From contig JABSSL010000026.1 in NCBI GenBank assembly GCA_013214355.1, positions 1 through 58,609 on the forward strand: a stretch of 58,609 nucleotides of DNA. The letters are read 5' to 3'. This document shows, piece by piece, positions 17,743 through 26,000 of the stretch. Below the pieces are notes generated by a model, which was given only the letters and a program-made list of their open reading frames with translations, made no database searches and had not been told where the DNA came from. The translations under genes and the position numbers were made by a program. The stretch comes from Saprospiraceae bacterium (GTDB lineage: Bacteria > Bacteroidota > Bacteroidia > Chitinophagales > Saprospiraceae). Numbering within the stretch: the first letter of the stretch is position 1; the number at the start of each line of letters is the position of its first letter.

Positions 17743-17785
17743 AGCATCCGAAGTGTTTGCGTACTCCGGCAACACTTCGGATGCT
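17743..17785. terminator. 15-bp perfect hairpin after the tRNA-like element
   Basis: The arms at 17743-17757 (AGCATCCGAAGTGTT) and 17771-17785 are perfectly complementary over 15 bp with a 13-base loop. The flanks are pyrimidine-rich (TTTCTTCTCC before, TATCTTCCTC after). Its position suits a terminator for the tRNA-like transcript. The rest of 17786-17916 shows no recognisable feature. Confidence 0.5.
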
Positions 17786-17916
17786 TATCTTCCTCTTTAT
17801 TTCACGCCAGTTTGTTAAGGAGCAGCTTTTAACTGCTGTGTTTTCTATCAACGAATGGTTCAGCGTAAGAGGAGCCTTCATCTAGGATGACAAGTGGTAG
17901 GATTATATGTACTTCT

Positions 17917-18675
17917 CTAAGAGAACAACAATCGAATAGCTGCCAAAAATGTGACACCTACGATCAACCAGCGAAAATACTGCTCGGACACCCGCTTTAT
18001 GCCCCAAAGGCCCATGGCGAAGCCTAGGCCTAACAATGGCAGTGCTATTAGACTATAAGTCAGGGTTTCCCACTGGATCGTCTTCCAAACCCAGATATGA
18101 AAAGGTAGCTTAAAGAAATTTACAATAAAGAAAAACCAAACGACGGTACCAATGAATTTTACCTTTGGTAAATGAAGAGAAAGTAAGTACACGGCGAGGA
18201 TAGGGCTGGATACATTGGCAATCATGGTACTAAAACCCGTCAAAAAACCTACCCCCTGCACTACCCCTTTAGCACCTTCAGTTTGCTCCCACCATTTCGG
18301 CCCCACCGACAGAATTAGACAAGCTAAAATGACAACGGCTATTACATTCTTATAGACGGCATCATTGATATATTGGCCTACCAGACCCCCTAAAATAATC
18401 CCTATTGCTGCAGGCCCCAATAACTTCCAAACGATAGAGAAACTGGCCTTACTATAGTAATGTCGGATAGCAAAAACATCCGCCAACATAAAGAATAGTA
18501 GCAAGAGACCAGCGGAGGCTTTCCCGCCCATTACCATAGCGTAGATTGACACCACTAGCATACTCAGCCCCTTGAAACCTGCCTTTTCCATCCCCACCAG
18601 AAGTGCTCCCAAAGCAAGGTAGATAAGTTCCCAACTAGTCCATTCTTGTAGAGTAGCTAACAAGCCTTTAATCAT
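17917..18675 (-). CDS. Sulfite exporter TauE/SafE family permease
   Basis: A 252-residue polytopic inner membrane protein with about eight hydrophobic helices arranged as two similar halves. Family marks are the glycine-rich GALLVGMEKAGFKGLSML near the N-terminus and GVGFLTGFSTMIANVSSPILAVY in the second half. The family (formerly DUF81) exports or imports sulfite, sulfoacetate, taurine-derived anions and related compounds. The substrate cannot be deduced, and no sulfur metabolism genes are adjacent. It is a single gene on the minus strand between the tRNA-like element and the P450 gene. Confidence 0.85.
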   Translation of the reverse strand: MIKGLLATLQEWTSWELIYLALGALLVGMEKAGFKGLSMLVVSIYAMVMGGKASAGLLLLFFMLADVFAIRHYYSKASFSIVWKLLGPAAIGIILGGLVGQYINDAVYKNVIAVVILACLILSVGPKWWEQTEGAKGVVQGVGFLTGFSTMIANVSSPILAVYLLSLHLPKVKFIGTVVWFFFIVNFFKLPFHIWVWKTIQWETLTYSLIALPLLGLGFAMGLWGIKRVSEQYFRWLIVGVTFLAAIRLLFS

Positions 18676-18899
18676 TGAAGTGATGAAAGGCTTATAACAG
18701 GGAAAGTGGGATTGGGTTTAGTAAAAACACAGGAAGCTCCCAGAGCCTATTGCCCAACCACAACACTTATCCTTCGTCAGTTATTTTTGGTTCTTCGACA
18801 AATTTCGTGTTTAAAAACATTCAGAAATGAAATGCAACACTTCCTTTAATCGCTTTTGCCTTTCATGTTATGATTGTCCACTAGACTTGTAGAAGAAGG

Positions 18900-20261
18900 T
18901 TATTTTTTCACCAACTTCATCTTTACAGGCCCTTTAGGACGATAGGTCAATTTAAACCAGGGTCTAACTTTAGTCTGCGGAGGCAAATCCAATTGGAATT
19001 GCTGCAAGACCATTGCGATAATGAAAACAGCTTCCATCATAGCGAAATTATTGCCAATACATATTCTCGGACCTCCCCCGAAAGGTAAGTACGCAAAAGG
19101 ATGCTGGCGACGCTGAAAATTGCTATCGAAGCGACCCGGGTTAAAAGTTTCTGGAGAATCCCAAAAATCTGGATGACGATTCAACAGGTAGGGACTAAAT
19201 AGGATTGAGCTTCCTCGCTCAATGAAGTAGTCTCCAATCCGATCATCCTGCTCTACTCGCCTGGGAATCACCGGTACCGGAGGACACAACCTCAATATCT
19301 CCTTAAAAGCCTTCAGGGTATAGCTAAGCTTCGGAAAATCCGCAGCTGTTGGAATGCGCGCGCCGAGTACTTCCGTGACCTCCTCTTCGATCTTACTTCT
19401 TATCTCTGGGTGCTGGGATAAGGTTACCCATAGCCAGGTCATCGCATTAGCCGTCGTTTCATGTCCAGCAATAAAAATCGTCATGGCTTCATCCCGCAAT
19501 TCCTGATCGTTCAATGGCAAACCACTTTCTTCATCTCGAGCATCCATGAGCATCTGCAGCAGGTCCATAGGCTTTTCTCCAGAGGCCCTCCTTTTCTTGA
19601 TGATGCCCAAGATGATACGATCCAGTTCTTCAATATTTTCCTTGTAGCGGATATTGCGCTTTAGTGGGAGGTCATATAGGAACTTGATGGGATAGAGAAT
19701 CCGATTGTTGGTTCCCTTTAGCAAAGGCGTAAAAATATCTGCGACTGTTTGTACCTCCTTGGCCGTCAATGAAGTGCTGAAGAGTGTGCGCACAACCACC
19801 GTCAAAGTTAGGCGCATCATAGCATCACCCACATCAATGTATGGCTGTTTTCCTTCCTTTGTGGCCCACTCCTTGCGCATATCATCAATCGTATCGATCA
19901 TCGTTTGCGCGAGATTGGCAATAATTTTCTTATGAAAATAGGGCTGTGCAAGGCGTCTTTTACGCTTCCAAGTATCCCCCATGGCGGTAAAGATGCTTTC
20001 TCCTAAGACTGTTCTGATGATCTTGAAACCATAGGTCCGCTTTGAATAATTGTGCATCTTATGAGTAAGCACCTCCTTGACGAGGTCGGGGTGATTAATC
20101 AAATACATATTTCGCTTGATGATCCGGAATTTGGACACATCACCATATTTCTCACTTACAGATTGCAGCCAATCCAAGCCTTGGCTACTGGCTAGATTCA
20201 GAAGATTTCCGATGTAGGGGTAACCTTTTGGGCCTTGGGGAGTATTATTTTTGACAGTCAT
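18900..20261 (-). CDS. Cytochrome P450
   Basis: About 453 residues. The start is taken at the ATG at 20261; a TTG six codons upstream is the only longer choice. The family signatures are all present: an oxygen-binding I-helix AGHETTANAM, the ExxR motif in KEILRLCPP, the PERF-like NPGRFD, and the haem-thiolate loop FGGGPRICIGNNFAMME with C401. There is no N-terminal membrane anchor, so it is likely soluble and dependent on a ferredoxin or flavodoxin system not encoded here. The sequence type resembles bacterial CYP families acting on fatty acids or hydrophobic substrates. It is divergent from a TetR gene, with a palindromic operator in the gap. Confidence 0.95.
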   Translation of the reverse strand: MTVKNNTPQGPKGYPYIGNLLNLASSQGLDWLQSVSEKYGDVSKFRIIKRNMYLINHPDLVKEVLTHKMHNYSKRTYGFKIIRTVLGESIFTAMGDTWKRKRRLAQPYFHKKIIANLAQTMIDTIDDMRKEWATKEGKQPYIDVGDAMMRLTLTVVVRTLFSTSLTAKEVQTVADIFTPLLKGTNNRILYPIKFLYDLPLKRNIRYKENIEELDRIILGIIKKRRASGEKPMDLLQMLMDARDEESGLPLNDQELRDEAMTIFIAGHETTANAMTWLWVTLSQHPEIRSKIEEEVTEVLGARIPTAADFPKLSYTLKAFKEILRLCPPVPVIPRRVEQDDRIGDYFIERGSSILFSPYLLNRHPDFWDSPETFNPGRFDSNFQRRQHPFAYLPFGGGPRICIGNNFAMMEAVFIIAMVLQQFQLDLPPQTKVRPWFKLTYRPKGPVKMKLVKK

Positions 20262-20276
20262 GGCTTTTTTTAGGTA

Positions 20277-20284
20277 CAAAAATA
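20277..20284 (-). promoter_or_regulatory. -7 element (TATTTTTG) of the P450 promoter
   Basis: On the leftward strand TATTTTTG fits the Bacteroidota TAnnTTTG -7 consensus and is placed 16 bp before the P450 ATG. The palindrome at 20292-20309 lies where polymerase would contact the -33 to -15 region. Confidence 0.4.
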
Positions 20285-20291
20285 AACCTTT

Positions 20292-20309
20292 TTAGGTAAC
20301 ATTACCTAA
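20292..20309. promoter_or_regulatory. Palindromic TetR-type operator between P450 and its regulator
   Basis: TTAGGTAA-CA-TTACCTAA is a perfect 8+8 dyad in the 112-bp intergenic region of two divergent genes. The size and location are typical of TetR-family operators. It overlaps the putative P450 promoter, so repression of the P450 by the adjacent TetR protein is the simplest reading. Confidence 0.6.
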
Positions 20310-20373
20310 TTCTATGAATTAATCGTTCCCCCATTAGTCATTCCGAGCTATTTTACCATAAATTGAAGCTTGC

Positions 20374-20982
20374 ATGAAAACAAGTGAGAAAATATTGGAC
20401 AAAGCTTTGTTCCTTTTCAATGAAAAAGGTCCAGATCAGGTATCGGCCTTACAGATTAGCCAGGAGCTTGGTATTAGCTATGGAAATCTCACCTACCACT
20501 TCAATAAGAAAGACGATATCATCTTGACACTCTACCAGCGTTTGCAAACCGAGTTAAATGATGCCATCAGCGGCTTGGTTCAAAGTCTATTCGAAGAAAC
20601 CTTCTACCTGAAACTCATCAACCAAATCCTGGAAGTGACCTGGAACTACCGCTTCGTTTACCTTCACCTGAGTAGCTTAATGACTCAATTTGACGCCATT
20701 CGCAAGGCCGAGAAAGACTATGCCAAAAGCCGAGAAAAGATTTTAAGCAAAGCAAAAGAATATCTAATCCGAGAAGGATTCCTACAACCCGCCCATCAAG
20801 TCGACTATCAACTCACCATCCGCACCCTATCCATCATCCTCTACTCCTGGATCTCCGATGCCAACCTTTTCTATGAAGGAGATCAGGACGCCAAACTCAA
20901 TTACTATTCCCGTCTTTTCTTTAATGTGGCGCTCCCGAGCTTGACGGAGAAGGGGATGGAGAAGTATCGGGGGTTGTTGTAG
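20374..20982 (+). CDS. TetR family transcriptional regulator
   Basis: A 202-residue regulator with an N-terminal helix-turn-helix (residues 2-55: SEKILDKALFLFNEKG, ISQELGISYGNLTYHFNKKDDI) and an all-helical C-terminal ligand-binding region ending in a conserved YYSRLFFNVALPSL segment. The protein is divergently transcribed from the P450 gene, and the palindrome at 20292-20309 is its likely binding site. By analogy with other TetR/P450 pairs it probably derepresses the P450 when a hydrophobic ligand binds; the ligand is unknown. It resembles Bacteroidota TetR proteins that carry a DUF5991-like C-terminal region, but I am not certain of that subfamily. Confidence 0.88.
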   Translation: MKTSEKILDKALFLFNEKGPDQVSALQISQELGISYGNLTYHFNKKDDIILTLYQRLQTELNDAISGLVQSLFEETFYLKLINQILEVTWNYRFVYLHLSSLMTQFDAIRKAEKDYAKSREKILSKAKEYLIREGFLQPAHQVDYQLTIRTLSIILYSWISDANLFYEGDQDAKLNYYSRLFFNVALPSLTEKGMEKYRGLL

Positions 20983-21335
20983 AGATAATTGATTCTAACA
21001 AAACTGGCCGTTCTAGCTTGATCATTCTGCCTAATCGCTTTAAAAGCTTATCGTATATGACGATCTAGTGGGGAGTATATGAGATGCTTTTTTGATATAG
21101 TTCAGGCCAATAATAAGACATTTAGAATTCTCTTTCTTGGTAATCTAGTATCCTCATCACGAGATTCAGCGCATTGATTGATATAGAACATAATACTATC
21201 GCCCAGACCACGGCCAACATAACGCTATGTAAGGCTTTAGTCTATTTCCGAATTAATCGAGTCTTAGTGTATCCCTTCAAAAATTAATCCGTAAAAATCT
21301 CCATAAAATCCTTTCCTAGCTATCAAAAAACAAAC
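20983..21335. other. Intergenic region before the STAND cassette
   Basis: 353 bp without a credible gene. It is AT-rich, has no TAnnTTTG element that I can place with confidence, and no strong inverted repeat. The promoter of the three-gene cassette must lie here. Confidence 0.4.
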
Positions 21336-21692
21336 ATGAAAGACCCTATCCATGAATTGAGAAACCTTATCGCCCGCAATGAGATTGCTCTTGCGCTAAA
21401 GTTTCTACAAAACCTACTGCACAACAGCCCCAAGCTTGATGAAGTCATCCTTCAATCCGCTCGATTCCAATCGATTAGGGAACAGATACGTTCTGGTAAG
21501 ATTTCACATGAAGATGCAATGGTAGGGGAAAGTCAAATTCGGTCTGGTATTCTAGAGTTAGTGCGAGTAATAGATGAAAGTCTTGAAAACGCGGTGTTTA
21601 AGGAAGAGATTTCAAAAGCCGTAAATACAACCGTTCAAAATGCAGAAAAAATATACAATATCGAAAAGCTGGATCTAGGCAACTTCTCTTAG
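21336..21692 (+). CDS. Effector-associated domain (EAD11-like) protein
   Basis: A 118-residue protein. Residues 1-80 match the pattern of effector-associated domain 11: an N-terminal helix (IHELRNLIARNEIALALKFLQNLL), a central IILQSARFQSIREQIRSGKIS-type segment whose core reads RFQSIREQIRSG, and a closing helix GESQIRSGILELVRVID. EADs are small death-like adaptor domains that bring bacterial NLR/STAND sensors and effectors together through homotypic contacts. The C-terminus (103-117) holds AEKIYNIEKLDLGNF, a motif repeated in the next gene. It starts the cassette and is 19 bp upstream of the second gene. Its small size and lack of catalytic residues make it an adaptor rather than an enzyme. 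Confidence 0.7.
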   Translation: MKDPIHELRNLIARNEIALALKFLQNLLHNSPKLDEVILQSARFQSIREQIRSGKISHEDAMVGESQIRSGILELVRVIDESLENAVFKEEISKAVNTTVQNAEKIYNIEKLDLGNFS

Positions 21693-21711
21693 CTGATCAT
21701 GAAACACCTCT

Positions 21712-23043
21712 ATGAAGAAACCTACAAAAGTCATTATTCAAAAAACCAGTAATGATACCATTACTCTTGAAATAGATGGCAAACTACAAAACATACAAAA
21801 CCAGTTAACTGCACTACAAGCCGCTCTAGAAAGTCAACAAACTCAGTCCTTTCAATCTGCCGAGAAAATCTACAATATTGGAAGTATAGATCAAGCAAAT
21901 TTCGATTTTGTTGTCAGACAGGCTGGTCGAGAGAATGTTCTCCCAGAAAGACTATCTCAAAATTTGATTACTGATGAAAATCGGTGGGCGTTGAGCCTTA
22001 GGCAAGAGCTAATTGATCTTGGTATATCTGTCAATAAAAGGCCTTCTGATATTTTCCAAAATTATGGCTGGCTAATTGAAGAGTTTTTGCGGAAAATGGA
22101 AACCCCCATTGGTAGGGAACGCAGTTTGAGACGTTTGTCTTTCATGGCAGAAGCATATCAGAGTAGCTTGCGATACCTATCCTTTATCCAATTCGCCCAA
22201 CTGCTTAAGTTGAAACCACCTGGTCAGTGGCATCCGGATATAATCCAATTCACTCAAATGGATAGTCAACAACATCTAAAGTTTGATTATCTCAACCTAT
22301 TACTAGTCACCTCTAAACAAATTTGCCAAGATCTAGCCTTTATGCCGCAAATTCATGACCTTACAAAAGAGCTCTTAGATACTCAAAGTAGCTTATACGG
22401 TACAGTTCTATTTCTCAAGGATCATCGAAATATGCTTCTCGATGGCTCTATTACAAGGATTGAGGAGCAAGATAATTTGTTAGACAAATATTTAACAGGC
22501 CTATTGTTTTGGTTACGCAAAATCTCCTTTTTAGCAAAATATCGGCTCGTATCAATTAAAGATATTAGCCTAAAATATCAGCTTGGCACGACGAAAAACT
22601 TCATTCACCTTTATGGAGAGCTACACGGTGTATATGATCAAGTTTTTGCCGATGATGAAGATCCTAACGTCCTCGAAAAAGAAATCCAAGGTCAGTTTAC
22701 CTACAACCAAAGTATACTCCTGTTTCAGGGTAACAATGTAGAAAGTTGTCTGGATAACATAAGCGATGAATCCTCCTATGTTTCATTATCTCCACTGATT
22801 ATTGACCTCAGTGTTTACCTCAAAAGAGATACTCAGACACCCCAGATTTATTACTATGCGGGTTGCGAAGCTGATCAATATTGCTTCGCCCAATATAATA
22901 ATGAGTTGATTGTCGGTGACTCCGGCAAGAATAAGTCTAATAAGTTCGAATGGGTCAGAATTCAGAATAATCAGCAACCAGAGCTCGACCAGCTCCACAA
23001 GCAGGTGACACGGCTTTTTGATTCCTTTAAAAGTAGTAGTTAA
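21712..23043 (+). CDS. Unrecognised protein of a STAND cassette, shares an AEKIYNI motif with its neighbour
   Basis: A 443-residue soluble protein that I cannot assign to a family. It begins with a short beta/coil segment (1-48), then AEKIYNIGSIDQANF (50-64), nearly the same motif that ends the EAD11-like protein. The rest is mostly helical (70-300, with IFQNYGWLIEEFLRKM and RLSFMAEAYQSSLRYLSF) and ends in a beta-rich part (IYYYAGCEADQYCFAQYNNELIVGD). No Walker, protease or nuclease motif is visible. Its TAA stop shares one base with the ATG of the downstream nSTAND ATPase, so both are translationally coupled and probably act as one complex. It is a candidate adaptor or sensor subunit. Confidence 0.65.
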   Translation: MKKPTKVIIQKTSNDTITLEIDGKLQNIQNQLTALQAALESQQTQSFQSAEKIYNIGSIDQANFDFVVRQAGRENVLPERLSQNLITDENRWALSLRQELIDLGISVNKRPSDIFQNYGWLIEEFLRKMETPIGRERSLRRLSFMAEAYQSSLRYLSFIQFAQLLKLKPPGQWHPDIIQFTQMDSQQHLKFDYLNLLLVTSKQICQDLAFMPQIHDLTKELLDTQSSLYGTVLFLKDHRNMLLDGSITRIEEQDNLLDKYLTGLLFWLRKISFLAKYRLVSIKDISLKYQLGTTKNFIHLYGELHGVYDQVFADDEDPNVLEKEIQGQFTYNQSILLFQGNNVESCLDNISDESSYVSLSPLIIDLSVYLKRDTQTPQIYYYAGCEADQYCFAQYNNELIVGDSGKNKSNKFEWVRIQNNQQPELDQLHKQVTRLFDSFKSSS

Positions 23044-26000
23044 TGGATCAATTAAATTCCCCATTTAAATTTCTAGATGCTTATTCGGTTGAGGACGAGG
23101 ATATTTTTTTCGGGAGAGAAGCAGAAATAGAGGAACTATATAACGCCTTACGTGGAGTAAAACATCTATTGGTTTATGGTCCATCTGGATCTGGAAAAAC
23201 AAGCTTGATTGAATGTGGCTTACGCAATGAATTCTCCGACGCAGATTGGTTTGCCCTCACTATTCGCCGGCAAAGCAATATGATAGCCTCAGTATTCCAG
23301 TCCATTGACAACTTCTTGGAAGAAAAATTAGAATTACAAGTTGAAACTGGACTACCTGCATCGAAAAGCACCAATTTCCCAAACGCTGTCGAAAGACTTT
23401 TCAATGAACGCTATCAGCCCATTTATTTACTATTTGATCAATTCGAAGAATTATTAATTTCCGGAAGCACAACGGAGAAAGAAACTTTTTTCCGTGAATT
23501 AAACGGATTAATAAAGTATAAAATCCCATGTAGGATTATCCTGATCATGCGGGAGGAATTTATTGGCCATCTTTCCCAATTTGAATCTTTCTGCCCAAGC
23601 ATTTTCCAATACCGATACCGCTTGGAAAAAATGAGAACAGAAAATGTTGGAAAAGTTATCTTACAAACCCTAAGTGCCCAACGTTTTCAAACTAGCTTCA
23701 CAGTAGAAGAGCCTGAGGTATTGAAAAAAGAAATCCTTGCTAAACTCCCTGATAATCACAAAGAAATCGAGCTCACTCATGTGCAAGTTTTCCTCGATGA
23801 ACTTTGGGACAGAGCCAAACAAAATACTCCCTCTCAGGGTGTACCAATATTACACCAAGGCTTGATCAAAAAAGAAGATGACTTGGAAGGCATCCTCGAT
23901 AGCTTCCTGAAAAAGCAACTGAAACTGCTTGCACCAAAACGTGGAGAAAAAATTCCGCTTGAATTGCTAGCAACAATGATTTCTAAGAAGCATACCAAAT
24001 TACAGCTTAGCTATTCAGAACTTCAGCAGAGTCTTAGCAAGAGGGGACTACATATTCCATCACAGTTATCCTCTTTACTGGAAGATTTACACGATCGTCG
24101 GCTTATCCGCACTCTTAAATCAGGAGATAATACCCAATATGAGATTAGTCATGATATGCTAGCTTTGGTAGTGGGGCAAAACCTCACTAAAGAAATGCAA
24201 ATGCGGGAAAGAGCGGAAGAGATTTACCAGCTCTATTTTGGTCGTACCAGTGTATTTTCACCAGAAGAACTAGACATTTTGCGGCCTCTTAAAGAATACA
24301 AAGCCTATCCTCCCGCTTTAAAGGCTTTAGTGTTAAAGAGTAAAAAAGAACACGACAGGGAACAAGAAAAAACAAAACGGCAACTTAGGCGGGTTATAGG
24401 ATTGTTGTTCGTTGCCATTATAGGACTATCCTTTGCAATCTATTCTTATGATAAAGCAAATAAAGCTTATGCTGAGGCAAAAGAGGCTAAACAAGAGGCC
24501 ATAGATCAAGCAGACATGGCTAAACAGGCCCGAGATAATGCTCAAAATCAAGAAAAAATTGCAAACTCGGCTAAATCAGATGCAGTGTTGGCCAGAGCAA
24601 AAGCAGAGCAGCAAAAAGAGAGAGCAGAGGATGCCTTAGCCGAAGCCCAAAGGCTTTTAAAGTACTTCTCCTTCAATGACTATAATACTGCATGGGCTTT
24701 CCAAGATGGTAAAATTGGGTTGATAGATAGCTTTGGTAATCCCATATCGGCAGAAAACAACTTCATCTACGAGAATCCTTCTCCGTTCAGGAATGGAATA
24801 TCCATTGTATCCGTAGATAACAAGAAGGTGCTTTTAAGCTTTACAGGTCAGGAGCTTTCTCCTCGATATGAACAAATCCAATATGTAGCACCTAATCGCT
24901 ATACAACGGGGCAAGAATGGTATACTGCTGAACGCTTACTAGCTACTCCGAAGGTTACGTTTTACCAAGAAATAGTTCCGGACCTTGAGAATAAGACCAA
25001 ACTAACAAGAGCCCGCAAGAACGATCGCTGGGGATACATTGACATGCAAAATGAAGTCGTGATTCCTGTGATCTATGAAAAGGCCGGTAAGTTCTCTGAA
25101 GAGTTGGCCAAGGTGAAAGATAGGAGGGGCTGGTTCTTTATTGATCAGCGGCAGAATCGATTAACCAGTAACTATTATGAGGATGCCAAAGATTTCTCAA
25201 ATGGTTTTGCTCTAGTAAAGAATAAAAGAGGCTATTTCTATATTGATAGGCAAGAAAGAAAATTGACTGAGCACTATTTCGATTTTGCTACATCTTTTAA
25301 TGATTCTTATGCTCAGGTATTCTTCAATAATGAATATAAAATAATTGACGAAGACGGGGAATTTACTTCGGCAGCCCCTTTCCAAAAAGTTTTCTTAGGA
25401 GATGTAGATCAAGGACATATACCTGAAGACATAAGTGATTTTTATAAAGGTATAAACAAAACCCTGCCCATTCAATTTGTTAATAAAGGTTTGAAATCAA
25501 AATCAGGCTGGCATAAATTAAAACAGAGGGAAGGTGGTTTTGTTAGCCATATACAGAATCAACTAGAATTGATCGGATTTCTTCCACAAATATCCAACAC
25601 GGGCATATTTGATTATAATACTCAATCTGCGCTGCGTTTATTTCAAGAATTCACCAACGCCAATATAAGTGACGGTCAATGTGATTTAGCTACCTTCCAG
25701 AAATTGATCAACTTCGATCCATCGACACCTAAGCAATTACTCAGGAAAAGTACCGAGTACAACTTCTGGATCGATTTTCTACATAAAGTCAATGGCCACT
25801 ACTCAGAACTGGTTCAAGCAGGCCTTTTCCAAGATGAAGCAAACAAGTATAATGATACAGATGAGGTGATCGATACGCGTAGTCTAAAGAACTGGAGTTT
25901 TGACCCCAGTCATATCCATATCATCGGAATTAGAAGGAATGAAGATGTCTCTACTCCCAAGCGAGAAAATGATGATATTTTTATTCTTCTCGTCCAAGGT

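Noticed and set aside
17561-17881. 106-residue leftward frame
   Set aside because: It crosses the tRNA-like element and the 15-bp hairpin; no coding character.
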